A stretch of 64,000 nt of DNA from Microbacterium arborescens. Its GTDB lineage: Bacteria > Actinomycetota > Actinomycetes > Actinomycetales > Microbacteriaceae. Below, piece after piece: positions 32,405 through 40,723 of this stretch (position 1 is the first letter of the stretch; every line of letters starts with the position of its first letter). The position numbers and the translations under genes are program-made. The stretch covers positions 1,178,001-1,242,000 of the forward strand of contig NZ_CP128474.1 of the NCBI RefSeq assembly GCF_030369635.1, written 5' to 3'. The notes below the pieces were generated by a model, which did not search any database, had not been told where the DNA came from, and worked only from the letters and a program-made list of their open reading frames with translations.

Positions 32405-33805
32405 TCAGAGGTTGATCATGTGCCCCGCGAGACCGTGGAAGGCCTCCTGCAGGCCCTCCGAGAGCGTGGGGTGCGTGTGGACGTTGCGCGCTGCCTCGAG
32501 CGCGGTGAGGTCCCACTTCTGCGCCAGGGTGAGCTCGGGCAGAAGCTCCGACACGTCGGGGCCGATGAGGTGGCCGCCCAGGAGCTCGAGGTGCTCGGCA
32601 TCTGCGATGAGCTTGACGAAGCCGACGGGCTCGCCCAGACCGTTGGCCTTGCCGTTGGCCGAGAACGGGAACTTCGCGACCTTGACGTCGTAGCCGGCGT
32701 CGCGCGCCTGCTGCTCGGTGAGACCGAACGACGCGACCTGCGGCGAGCAGAACGTCGCGCGCGGCATGTTGCGGTAGTCGCCGAGCGTCTGCGTCTCGGC
32801 TCCACCGATGGTCTCGGCCGCCACGACGCCCTGCGCCTCGGCGACATGCGCGAGCTGCAGCTTCGCGGTGACATCACCGATCGCGTAGATGCCCTCGACG
32901 TTGGTGCGCATGTAGTCGTCGATGTCGATCGCGCCGCGCTCGGTGAGCTTGACACCGGTGTTCTCGAGACCGAAGCCCTCGACACGGGGAGCGAAGCCGA
33001 TCGACATGAGCACCTTGTCGGCCTCGATCTGACCCTTCGCGCCGTCGGCGTTGGCCGAGTACGAGACCGTGACCTTGTCGCCCGAGTCGACGATCTGCTC
33101 GACCTTGGTCGAGGTGAGGATGTCGATGCCGTACTTCTTGTACTGCTTCTGGATCTCCTTCGAGACCTCGACGTCCTCGTTGGGGAGGGCGCGGTCGAGG
33201 AACTCGATGATGGTGACCTTCACGCCGTAGTTCGACATGACGAACGCGAACTCCATGCCGATCGCGCCGGCGCCGACGATGACGATCGAGTTCGGCAGGT
33301 CGCGCGTGAGGATCTGCTCCTCGTAGGTCACGACGTTGTCGCTCAGCTGCACGCCGGGGAGCAGGCGCACCGTCGAGCCCGTGGCGATGATGACGTTGTC
33401 GAACGTCACCGTCTCCTGCGAGCCGTCGGCCTTGGTCACCTGGATCGACTTCGCGTCGAGGAACGACCCGCGGCCCTCGTACTCGGTGACCTTGTTCTTC
33501 TTCATCAAGAAGTGGATGCCCTTGACGTGCGTCTCGGCCACCTTGCGGCTGCGGTCGAACGCGGTGCCGAAGTCGAAGTTCACATCTCCGCTGATGCCGA
33601 AGAGATCGGCCTTGTGCTTGAAGGTGTGGGCGAGGTCGGCGTTCTTCAGCAGAGCCTTGGAGGGGATGCAGCCGACGTTGAGGCAGACGCCTCCCCAGTA
33701 CTTCTCTTCGATGATCGCGACGGACTGTCCGAGCTGCGCAGCGCGGACAGCTGCGACATACCCGCCGGGGCCCGCGCCGAGGATGACGACGTTGTAGTGA
33801 GGCAT
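32405..33805 (-). CDS. lpd: Dihydrolipoyl dehydrogenase (E3)
   Basis: A 466-residue E3. [17 protein letters not shown] is the FAD Rossmann motif; [14 protein letters not shown] has the redox disulfide; [13 protein letters not shown] the NAD motif; AIGDV the second FAD-binding strand; and [13 protein letters not shown] the C-terminal catalytic His-Glu. It reoxidises lipoyl groups of pyruvate/2-oxoglutarate dehydrogenases. The ATG is 6 bp after TAGGCT, so the mRNA is leaderless and independent of copC upstream. The nearby GarA-type protein controls 2-oxoglutarate dehydrogenase in relatives, so the neighbourhood is metabolically coherent. Confidence 0.96.
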   Translation of the reverse strand: MPHYNVVILGAGPGGYVAAVRAAQLGQSVAIIEEKYWGGVCLNVGCIPSKALLKNADLAHTFKHKADLFGISGDVNFDFGTAFDRSRKVAETHVKGIHFLMKKNKVTEYEGRGSFLDAKSIQVTKADGSQETVTFDNVIIATGSTVRLLPGVQLSDNVVTYEEQILTRDLPNSIVIVGAGAIGMEFAFVMSNYGVKVTIIEFLDRALPNEDVEVSKEIQKQYKKYGIDILTSTKVEQIVDSGDKVTVSYSANADGAKGQIEADKVLMSIGFAPRVEGFGLENTGVKLTERGAIDIDDYMRTNVEGIYAIGDVTAKLQLAHVAEAQGVVAAETIGGAETQTLGDYRNMPRATFCSPQVASFGLTEQQARDAGYDVKVAKFPFSANGKANGLGEPVGFVKLIADAEHLELLGGHLIGPDVSELLPELTLAQKWDLTALEAARNVHTHPTLSEGLQEAFHGLAGHMINL

Positions 33806-33811
33806 GGTCCC

Positions 33812-33817
33812 AGCCTA
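33812..33817 (-). promoter_or_regulatory. -10 element of lpd, sharing bases with the copC stop codon
   Basis: TAGGCT, 6 bp before the lpd ATG. Its first three bases (33815-33817) are the TAG stop of the copC-like gene. Confidence 0.6.
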
Positions 33818-34369
33818 GTCCTCGGTGCGCCGCCGAGACGCCGCGATCAGGGCGACGACGAGGGCGATGACACCGGCGACCGCGACGATCGACACGACGA
33901 TCCAGAACACCGCCGGCAGGCCTTCGGCGGGTGCGGCCTCGGCGGTTCCATCGGTCGACGCCGTGGGCGCCGCAGCGGGGTCGCCGGCGACGAACGAGAA
34001 CTCTCCGGAGACCGGATGACCGTCGCTCGAGACGACGCGCCAGCGCACCGTGATGGGCCCCTGACTGTCTCCGCTGAGGGCCTGCGTCGCCGTCGTCCCG
34101 TCGAGCGTCGGCGCGCCCTCGGCGAGCTCCGTGCCGGCCGCATCGGTCACCGAGATCGCATTGACGCCGTCCTCGTCGATGAGTACGCCGCTGAAGGTGA
34201 GGGTCAGTTCGTCGGGCAGCGCGGCGACGGTCGAATCCGCGGCAGGGTCGGAGGCGAGCAATTCGTCGTGTGCCAGAGCGGGCGAAGCGGGCGAAGCCGC
34301 AGCGAGGCCGAGCACGAGGCCGAGACCCACGAGCAGGCGCGTGCGAAGCGAAGGAGTGCGTGCAGACAT
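33815..34369 (-). CDS. CopC-domain copper-binding protein, membrane-anchored
   Basis: A 184-residue exported protein. Signal peptide (1-33) ends ASPALA, leaving His as the first mature residue, as in CopC where the N-terminal histidine binds Cu(II). The CopC beta-barrel (about 34-130) includes SDGHPVSGEF with another copper ligand. A Thr/Ala-rich linker and a C-terminal helix (about 153-177) with a basic tail keep it at the membrane. No CopD/YcnJ permease is adjacent. Likely captures periplasmic copper. TAGGCT lies 7 bp before the ATG. Confidence 0.88.
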   Translation of the reverse strand: MSARTPSLRTRLLVGLGLVLGLAAASPASPALAHDELLASDPAADSTVAALPDELTLTFSGVLIDEDGVNAISVTDAAGTELAEGAPTLDGTTATQALSGDSQGPITVRWRVVSSDGHPVSGEFSFVAGDPAAAPTASTDGTAEAAPAEGLPAVFWIVVSIVAVAGVIALVVALIAASRRRTED

Positions 34370-34376
34370 CGTGCCG

Positions 34377-34382
34377 AGCCTA
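34377..34382 (-). promoter_or_regulatory. -10 element, leaderless promoter of the copC-like gene
   Basis: TAGGCT on the minus strand, 7 bp before the ATG at 34369. Confidence 0.5.
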
Positions 34383-34449
34383 ATCCTCGGCTATATGAAA
34401 GGGGTGAGAGGGCCCGGTATTCGCGTTCGCGACTCGTCGCCGATCCGTT

Positions 34450-34455
34450 AGGCTG
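34450..34455 (+). promoter_or_regulatory. -10 element of garA
   Basis: TAGGCT; a ribosome-binding site AGAGGAGGA follows at about 34464-34472, so this mRNA has a short leader. Confidence 0.5.
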
Positions 34456-34475
34456 GCCCGGAAGAGGAGGACACT

Positions 34476-34970
34476 GTGGACGAAAAGGATCGAGACGTCG
34501 ACGACATCCGACGCGGACCCGACCGCGCGCCGCACAGCGGTTCCTCGGACACGACGCAGACGTTCGGGCACGACCTGGACCTGTCGTTCGTGCCGTTCGG
34601 GGCTGACCTCACCGCTGTGGAGCGCGACGCGATCCAGGCGTTGCCCGAGCGGGCGGCCCTGCTTCTGGTGCGTTCGGGCCCGACCGCGGGCGCGCGGTAT
34701 CTGCTCGACACCGACGTGACGACCGTCGGCCGCCACCCCGAGGCCGACATCTTCTTCGATGACGTCACCGTCTCGCGTCGGCACGCCGAGATCACCCGCA
34801 CGGGGTCGGCTTTCGAGATCGTGGACCAGCGCTCGCTCAACGGCACCTATGTCAACGGCGAGCGTGTGGACCGTGCCGTGCTCTCCGACGGGGCTGAACT
34901 GCGCGTCGGCAAGTTCCGCCTGAACTTCTTCGTCTCACCGCTCGATCGCGCTCCGGCGACCGGCGCGTGA
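34476..34970 (+). CDS. garA: FHA-domain regulator of 2-oxoglutarate metabolism (GarA/OdhI-like)
   Basis: A 164-residue protein. The N-terminal tail has SDTTQTFG, matching the position of the phosphothreonine motif of GarA/OdhI; the FHA domain (about 70-150) has VGRHPEADI, VSRRHAEI and SLNGTYVNGERV, the phosphothreonine-binding residues. In mycobacteria and corynebacteria the unphosphorylated form inhibits the 2-oxoglutarate dehydrogenase E1, and Ser/Thr kinases relieve this. Downstream genes are MerR-type regulators as in the mycobacterial garA-Rv1828-Rv1830 region. GTG start with AGGAGGA upstream; the stop overlaps the next start (GTGA). Confidence 0.9.
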   Translation: MDEKDRDVDDIRRGPDRAPHSGSSDTTQTFGHDLDLSFVPFGADLTAVERDAIQALPERAALLLVRSGPTAGARYLLDTDVTTVGRHPEADIFFDDVTVSRRHAEITRTGSAFEIVDQRSLNGTYVNGERVDRAVLSDGAELRVGKFRLNFFVSPLDRAPATGA

Positions 34971-35647
34971 GCGCGGCTCCCGCTGCCCGCGGCCGGTCCA
35001 CGGCGGCGGGTCACCTGAGCATCGGTCAGGTCCTCGCCCGGCTCAGCCCGGAGTTCCCGGCGCTGAGTTCGAGCAAGCTGCGGTACCTCGAAGATCAGGG
35101 AATCGTGACCCCCACCCGCACCGGGTCGGGGTATCGGAAGTTCTCACCCGCCGATGTCGAACGTCTGCGCACCGCGTTGACACTCCAGCGCGACCACTAC
35201 ATGCCGCTGGCCCGCATTCGGGAGTACCTCGATGACCCGGGGGCGGAGGGTCCTCCTCCTGCGTTGCCGGCATCCATCGTTCAGCATCGGCGCTACCGGC
35301 GCGACGAGCTGATCGACCAGGCCGAGGCCACCCCGGCGTTGCTCGGCGACGCCGTCTCTGCCGGGCTGCTGCCTGCCGCTGACACCTACGACGAGCGCGC
35401 GCTGGTTCTGTTGCGCACGCTCGTGGCGCTCGATCGCCACGGGATCGGGCCGCGCCACCTCCGCACTGTCCGACAGGCGGCAGAACGCGACGTGGCGCTC
35501 GTCGAGACGGCCCTCGCGCCGCTGCTGCGCCGCACCGATTCATCGGCTCGTGGGCGTGCGCACGAACTCGCCCCCGAGCTGTTGCGTCGGCTCGACGATG
35601 TCCGTTCCGCGTTCGTCCAGACCGCGATCGACCGACTGGTCCGGTGA
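34967..35647 (+). CDS. ftsR: MerR-type regulator, FtsR/Rv1828-like
   Basis: A 226-residue MerR-family protein. The helix-turn-helix (LSIGQVLARLSPEFPALSSS) has the extended SPEFPxLSxSKLRYLE motif that marks the FtsR/Rv1828 group, with wing residues TGSGYRKFS. C-terminal part (about 95-226) is helical. The Corynebacterium glutamicum orthologue regulates ftsZ. GTG start overlaps the garA stop. Orthology is from memory of this motif and the gene order. Confidence 0.82.
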   Translation: MSAAPAARGRSTAAGHLSIGQVLARLSPEFPALSSSKLRYLEDQGIVTPTRTGSGYRKFSPADVERLRTALTLQRDHYMPLARIREYLDDPGAEGPPPALPASIVQHRRYRRDELIDQAEATPALLGDAVSAGLLPAADTYDERALVLLRTLVALDRHGIGPRHLRTVRQAAERDVALVETALAPLLRRTDSSARGRAHELAPELLRRLDDVRSAFVQTAIDRLVR

Positions 35648-35708
35648 GCACCGCGCGACACGCCGCGGGCTCTGACCGGATGTCGTTGCCGCGGCGGCAT
35701 CCCTCATC

Positions 35709-35714
35709 TAGCGT
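35709..35714 (+). promoter_or_regulatory. -10 element of the ResR-like gene
   Basis: TAGCGT, with GGAGGA at 35739-35744 preceding the ATG at 35748. Confidence 0.5.
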
Positions 35715-35747
35715 GGAAGAAACCCGACCGTCCGGCAGGAGGACCAG

Positions 35748-36293
35748 ATGACCGCGCATGATTCGCTCGGCGAGATGCGGTTCACGACCGACCTCCTCTT
35801 CACCGACGGTCTTCCCGAGATGGACGACGAAGCCGGATATCGCGGGGCGCAGGCCGCCCGTGCCGCCGGCATCACCTACCGCCAGCTCGACTACTGGGCC
35901 CGGACCGAACTCGTCGTCCCGACCGTGCGCGGGGCCAGTGGCTCGGGATCGCAGCGGCTCTACGGCTTCCGCGACATCCTCGTCCTCAAGCTCGTGAAGC
36001 GGCTGCTCGACACCGGCATCTCGCTGCAGCAGATCCGCGTCGCCGTCGACCAGCTTCGCGCCGCGGGCATCCGCGACCTCGCCGGGACGACGCTGATGAG
36101 CGACGGCGCCTCGGTGTACCTCTGCACGTCGAACGACGAGGTCATCGACCTCGTCAGCCGTGGGCAGGGCGTGTTCGGCATCGCGGTCGGCAAGGTGCTG
36201 CGCGAGGTCGAGTCGACGCTCGTCGAGTTCGACCCGCAGGCTCCGGACCCCGTCGACGAGCTCGCGACGCGTCGCGCTGCGCGCAGCGCCTGA
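35748..36293 (+). CDS. resR: MerR-type regulator, ResR/Rv1830-like
   Basis: A 181-residue MerR protein. GYRGAQAARAAGITYRQLDY is the DNA-binding helix pair, GSGSQRLYGFRDI the wing, followed by a dimerisation helix and a domain with DGASVYLCTSNDEVIDLV and QGVFGIAVGKVL. This matches mycobacterial Rv1830 (ResR/McdR), which controls growth and division genes. In mycobacteria the DUF151 nuclease gene Rv1829 sits between this gene and Rv1828; here it is missing. Confidence 0.82.
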   Translation: MTAHDSLGEMRFTTDLLFTDGLPEMDDEAGYRGAQAARAAGITYRQLDYWARTELVVPTVRGASGSGSQRLYGFRDILVLKLVKRLLDTGISLQQIRVAVDQLRAAGIRDLAGTTLMSDGASVYLCTSNDEVIDLVSRGQGVFGIAVGKVLREVESTLVEFDPQAPDPVDELATRRAARSA

Positions 36294-36310
36294 GACCTCC
36301 CCGTACACAG

Positions 36311-36342
36311 AACCCCGGCGCACCTTGGGTGCAGCCGGGGTT
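36311..36342 (+). terminator. Terminator after the ResR-like gene
   Basis: Nine-bp outer stem AACCCCGGC/GCCGGGGTT and inner GCACC/GGTGC stem with a one-base bulge, then TTTCGTT. Starts 18 bp after the stop codon. Confidence 0.8.
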
Positions 36343-36365
36343 TCGTTCGTGTGGGTCCGGGCGGC

Positions 36366-37187
36366 TCAGCTCGGTGTGACCGTGGGGGCCTCGCCCGCGA
36401 CGGCGATACGGCCCGTCCGGAGCACGCGGTCGAGCAGCGCGTCGAAATCGGACGCGAGCTCCTGCGCGGAGTCTCCCGGCCAGATGTGCAGCGGCTTCGC
36501 CGCGCCTTGAGCCTGCTGCAGCGAGGTGCGCTCGGGCAGCTGGGGTGAGAGCACCAGGGGGCCGAACATGTCGCGCAGTTCTTTGATGCGGAACTGGTGC
36601 TCGATCGACTGCGGGCGAACACGGTTCACCACGATCCCGAGAGGCTGCAGGCGCGGGGAGAGACCGCGTCGGATCTCTTCGATCGCGCGCAGCGCTCGGT
36701 CGGCCGCGGCGACGGAGAACAGGCCGGGCTCGGTCACGACGATGACGCGGTCGCTCGCAGCCCACGCCGTACGGGTGAGGGCGTTGAGTGAGGGCGCGCA
36801 GTCGATGAGGACGAGGTCGTAGTCGGCCTCGATGGTGGCCAGCGCCTCTTCGAGCTTCCAGACATCGCGCACGCTGGGGTGCGGTCCGTCGAAGTTGATG
36901 GCCGACGGGCTGCCGATCAGAACGTCGATGGTGCCGGGATGCACCTTCGCCCACCCGCTCGAGGTGATGGCCTGACGGACCACCTTCTCCTTCGGGTTGG
37001 CGAGGACATCGGCGACGTTGAGACGGCCGGCGACCTGGATGTCCATCCCCGTCGACACGTCGGACTGCGGATCGAGATCGACGACCAACGTCCGGACACC
37101 GCGGGCGAACGCGGCGGATGCGAGCCCCAAGGTGACCGTGGTCTTGCCGACCCCGCCCTTGAGCGAGCTGACGGAAAGTACGTGCAC
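36366..37187 (-). CDS. ParA/Soj-family ATPase
   Basis: A 273-residue Par[15 protein letters not shown] is the deviant Walker A with the signature lysine, VVDLDPQSDVSTG is Walker A', and VLIDCAPSLNAL is Walker B. No ParB lies next to it and no parS-like site is obvious. Such orphan ParA proteins position cargo (plasmids, chemosensory arrays, carboxysomes or division proteins) on the nucleoid. The GTG start is 8 bp after TAACGT, a near-leaderless promoter. It is divergent from pyc. Confidence 0.88.
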   Translation of the reverse strand: MHVLSVSSLKGGVGKTTVTLGLASAAFARGVRTLVVDLDPQSDVSTGMDIQVAGRLNVADVLANPKEKVVRQAITSSGWAKVHPGTIDVLIGSPSAINFDGPHPSVRDVWKLEEALATIEADYDLVLIDCAPSLNALTRTAWAASDRVIVVTEPGLFSVAAADRALRAIEEIRRGLSPRLQPLGIVVNRVRPQSIEHQFRIKELRDMFGPLVLSPQLPERTSLQQAQGAAKPLHIWPGDSAQELASDFDALLDRVLRTGRIAVAGEAPTVTPS

Positions 37188-37195
37188 GAGGCTCT

Positions 37196-37201
37196 ACGTT
37201 A
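37196..37201 (-). promoter_or_regulatory. -10 element of the ParA gene
   Basis: TAACGT on the minus strand, 8 bp before the GTG at 37187. Confidence 0.4.
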
Positions 37202-37209
37202 CCGTCCCC

Positions 37210-37215
37210 TAGGCT
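37210..37215 (+). promoter_or_regulatory. -10 element of pyc
   Basis: TAGGCT, giving a leader of about 55 nt before the pyc ATG. Confidence 0.45.
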
Positions 37216-37277
37216 GTGAGGGTATTCGAGCCCCCGCGCGGCGCCGTCGCCGTGCGACTCAGCCCAGCGAGGTGAGC

Positions 37278-40200
37278 ATGTTCCGCAAGATCCTTGTCGC
37301 GAATCGCGGTGAGATAGCCATCCGCGCCTTCCGCGCCGCTTTCGAGCTGGGGGCGCGTACCGTCGCCGTCTATCCGCACGAGGACCGATACTCGCTTCAC
37401 CGGCTGAAGGCCGACGAAGCCTACGAGATCGGCGTCAAGGGTCATCCCGTACGGGCCTACCTCGACGTCGACGAGATCATCAGGGTCGCGCGTGAGAGCG
37501 GAGCCGACGCGATCTACCCGGGCTACGGGTTCCTGTCCGAGAACCCCGAGCTCGCCGCACGCGCCGCCGACGCGGGCATCGCGTTCATCGGTCCGTCCGC
37601 ACGCGTGCTCGAGATGGCGGGCAACAAGGTCACCGCCAAGAGCCATGCGGTCGCCGCCGGCGTTCCGGTGCTGCGATCGACGGAGGCCTCCGACGACATC
37701 GATGTCCTGGTCTCGCAGGCCGGTGACATCGGCTTCCCGATCTTCGTCAAGGCCGTCGCCGGCGGTGGGGGTCGGGGAATGCGGCGCGTCGCCACTCCCG
37801 ACGAGCTCGCCCCAGCCCTGTCCGAGGCCATGCGCGAGGCCGGCAGCGCGTTCGGCGACGCCCGGGTGTTCTTGGAGCAGGCCGTCCGCCGTCCGCGTCA
37901 CGTCGAGGTCCAGGTGCTCGCCGATGCCACGGGGGAGACCGTGCACCTGTTCGAGCGCGACTGCTCGGTGCAGCGTCGTCACCAGAAGGTCATCGAGATC
38001 GCGCCGGCCCCCAACCTCGACGACGAGACGCGTTCCGCCCTCCACCGGCACGCGATCGCCTTCGCGACCTCGATCGGCTACGTGAACGCCGGGACCGTCG
38101 AGTTCCTGCTCGAGACCGACGGGCCCCGCGCGGGCGAGATCGTGTTCATCGAGATGAACCCTCGTATCCAGGTCGAGCACACCGTCACCGAGGAGGTGAC
38201 CGACGTCGACCTGGTGCAGTCGCAGATGCGGATCGCGGCGGGGGAGACCCTGGCGCAGCTCGGCCTCACTCAAGACCGCATCCAGCTGCGCGGCGCCGCC
38301 CTGCAGTGCCGCATCACCACCGAAGACCCCGCACAGGGGTTCCGCCCCGACACGGGAAAGATCACCACGTACCGGTCGCCGGGCGGAGCCGGCATCCGTC
38401 TCGACGGCGGCACGACCGCCGCCGGCTCTCAGGTGAGCCCGCACTTCGACTCGATGCTCGCCAAGCTCACGTGCCGGGGCAGGGACTTCGGCGCCGCGGT
38501 CGTGCGTTCCCGCCGCGCCCTCGCCGAGTTCCGCATCCGCGGCGTCTCGACCAACATCCCGTTCCTGCAGCAGGTGCTCGATGACCCCTCCTTCGCCCGC
38601 GGCGACCTGAGCACGTCGTTCATCGACGAGCGCCCCGAACTGCTCGAGGGGCGCACGTCGAAGGATCGCGGGTCGAAGATCCTCGGATGGCTCGCAGACA
38701 CCACGGTCAACCGTCCGCACGGTTCTGCCCCGACGAGCGTCGAGCCGCGGAGCAAGCTTCCGCGACTCGACCTGACCGCGCCGCCGCAGGCCGGCTCGCG
38801 CCAGCGGCTGCTCGAACTCGGTCCGACGGGGTTCGCAGAGGCGCTGCGCCGCCAGACGCCGCTCGCCGTCACCGAGACGACCTTCCGAGACGCGCACCAG
38901 TCGCTCCTGGCGACCCGGGTGCGCACGAAGGACCTCGTGGCGGTCGCACCCGCCGTCGCCCGTCTCACCCCGCAGCTCCTCTCGGTCGAGGCGTGGGGTG
39001 GCGCGACCTACGACGTCGCGCTGCGCTTCCTCGGAGAAGACCCGTGGGAGCGGCTCGACAAGCTGCGTGCAGCCTTGCCCAACGTGGCACTGCAGATGCT
39101 GCTGCGCGGTCGCAACACCGTGGGGTACACGCCCTACCCGACCGCGGTCACGCAAGCCTTCGTCCGTGAGGCCGCAGACGCCGGCGTCGACATCTTCCGG
39201 ATCTTCGACGCGCTGAACGACGTCGCGCAGATGCGTCCGGCGATCGACGCCGTGCTCGCGACCGGGACGACGATCGCGGAGGTGGCGCTCTGCTACACGG
39301 GCGATCTGCTCGACCCGGCCGAAGACCTCTACACGCTCGACTACTACCTGCGTCTCGCCGAGGAGATCGTCGACGCCGGTGCGCACATCCTCGCCATCAA
39401 AGACATGGCCGGCTTGCTGCGCCCCGCCGCAGCATCGCGCCTGGTCTCCGCGCTGCGCGAACGCTTCGATCTGCCGGTCCACGTGCACACGCACGACACC
39501 GCCGGCGGCCAGCTCGCCACGCTGATGGCCGCGAGCGCCGCGGGAGCGGATGCCGTCGACGCAGCGTCCGCGCCGATGGCCGGCACGACCAGCCAGCCGT
39601 CGCTGTCGGCTCTCGTGGCCGCGCTCGCGCACACCGAGCGCGACACGGGGCTCGACCTGGGTGCCGTGTCGGACCTCGAGCCCTACTGGGAGGCGGTACG
39701 ACACATGTACCGGCCGTTCGAGTCGGGTCTTCCCGGCCCCACCGGGCGCGTCTACCGTCACGAGATCCCGGGCGGCCAGCTGTCGAACCTTCGCCAGCAG
39801 GCCATCGCGCTCGGCCTCGCCGACGACTTCGAGCTCATCGAGGACATGTACGCCGCGGCCAACCAGATCCTCGGCCGGGTTCCGAAGGTCACGCCGTCGT
39901 CGAAGGTCGTCGGCGATCTGGCCCTGCATCTCGCAGCCGTCAAGGCGGATCCCGCCGCCTTCGCCGCCGACCCCGGGGCATACGACATCCCGGAGTCCGT
40001 CGTCGGCTTCATGGCCGGCGAGCTCGGTGACCTGCCGGGCGGATGGCCCGAACCGTTCCGGTCGAAGGTGCTCGCCGGGCGCACCGTGCGGCCCGCCGCC
40101 GCCGAGCTCTCACCGTCGCAGGCCGCGGCCCTCGACGCGGACTCGCCGACACGGCGACGCACGTTGAACTCGCTGCTGTTCCCCACGCCCACGCAGGAGT

Positions 40201-40685
40201 TCGACCGGGTGCGCGACACCTTCGGAGACCTCAGCGTGCTCGACACGGCCGACTATCTCTACGGCCTCGTGCCCGGCGCCGAACACGTCGTCGAGATCGA
40301 GAAGGGCGTGCAGCTGTACGTCGGGCTCGAGGCCATCGGCGAGGCCGACGAGAAGGGGATGCGCACGGTCATGGCGACGTTGAACGGTCAGCTGCGCCCG
40401 GTGTTCGTCCGCGACCGCAGCATCAGCGTCGAGGCCCGTCAGGCCGAGAAGGCCGACACGTCGGTTCCCGGCCAGGTCGCCGCCCCGTTCTCGGGTGTCG
40501 TCACGCTCAAGGTGGCTGTCGGCGACGCCGTCGAGGCGGGAGAACCCGTCGCCTCGATCGAGGCGATGAAGATGGAGGCGGCGATCACAGCGCCCGTGGC
40601 GGGCGTCGTCGAACGGCTCGTGGTCGATCCGACGGCCGCGGTCGAGGCCGGGGACCTTTTGGTCGTCGTCCGGACCGGCGGGTAG
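37278..40685 (+). CDS. pyc: Pyruvate carboxylase
   Basis: An 1135-residue, single-chain biotin enzyme. Biotin carboxylase (about 1-455: KILVANRGEIA, VAGGGGRGMR ATP loop, EMNPRIQVEHTVTE active site); carboxyltransferase (about 525-830: TTFRDAHQSLLATR, ALCYTGDL, HVHTHDTAGG metal ligands); PC tetramerisation/allosteric region; biotinyl domain (about 1060-1135) with biotin on Lys1098 in EAMKMEA. It makes oxaloacetate from pyruvate, feeding the TCA cycle. GAGGTGA precedes the ATG. The frame starts further upstream only as an antisense shadow of the parA gene. Confidence 0.96.
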   Translation: MFRKILVANRGEIAIRAFRAAFELGARTVAVYPHEDRYSLHRLKADEAYEIGVKGHPVRAYLDVDEIIRVARESGADAIYPGYGFLSENPELAARAADAGIAFIGPSARVLEMAGNKVTAKSHAVAAGVPVLRSTEASDDIDVLVSQAGDIGFPIFVKAVAGGGGRGMRRVATPDELAPALSEAMREAGSAFGDARVFLEQAVRRPRHVEVQVLADATGETVHLFERDCSVQRRHQKVIEIAPAPNLDDETRSALHRHAIAFATSIGYVNAGTVEFLLETDGPRAGEIVFIEMNPRIQVEHTVTEEVTDVDLVQSQMRIAAGETLAQLGLTQDRIQLRGAALQCRITTEDPAQGFRPDTGKITTYRSPGGAGIRLDGGTTAAGSQVSPHFDSMLAKLTCRGRDFGAAVVRSRRALAEFRIRGVSTNIPFLQQVLDDPSFARGDLSTSFIDERPELLEGRTSKDRGSKILGWLADTTVNRPHGSAPTSVEPRSKLPRLDLTAPPQAGSRQRLLELGPTGFAEALRRQTPLAVTETTFRDAHQSLLATRVRTKDLVAVAPAVARLTPQLLSVEAWGGATYDVALRFLGEDPWERLDKLRAALPNVALQMLLRGRNTVGYTPYPTAVTQAFVREAADAGVDIFRIFDALNDVAQMRPAIDAVLATGTTIAEVALCYTGDLLDPAEDLYTLDYYLRLAEEIVDAGAHILAIKDMAGLLRPAAASRLVSALRERFDLPVHVHTHDTAGGQLATLMAASAAGADAVDAASAPMAGTTSQPSLSALVAALAHTERDTGLDLGAVSDLEPYWEAVRHMYRPFESGLPGPTGRVYRHEIPGGQLSNLRQQAIALGLADDFELIEDMYAAANQILGRVPKVTPSSKVVGDLALHLAAVKADPAAFAADPGAYDIPESVVGFMAGELGDLPGGWPEPFRSKVLAGRTVRPAAAELSPSQAAALDADSPTRRRTLNSLLFPTPTQEFDRVRDTFGDLSVLDTADYLYGLVPGAEHVVEIEKGVQLYVGLEAIGEADEKGMRTVMATLNGQLRPVFVRDRSISVEARQAEKADTSVPGQVAAPFSGVVTLKVAVGDAVEAGEPVASIEAMKMEAAITAPVAGVVERLVVDPTAAVEAGDLLVVVRTGG

Positions 40686-40688
40686 CCT
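40683..40688 (+). promoter_or_regulatory. -10 element of the EspI-like gene, sharing bases with the pyc stop codon
   Basis: TAGCCT; its first three bases are the pyc TAG stop. Confidence 0.45.
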
Positions 40689-40723
40689 AAGGGGTCGGGC
40701 GCGAGCTCGAGACCTTGGAGTGG

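Noticed and set aside
37209..39929. 906-codon open frame on the minus strand
   Set aside because: Antisense shadow of pyc; Arg/Gly/Asp-rich composition without domain motifs, typical of GC-rich codon bias.
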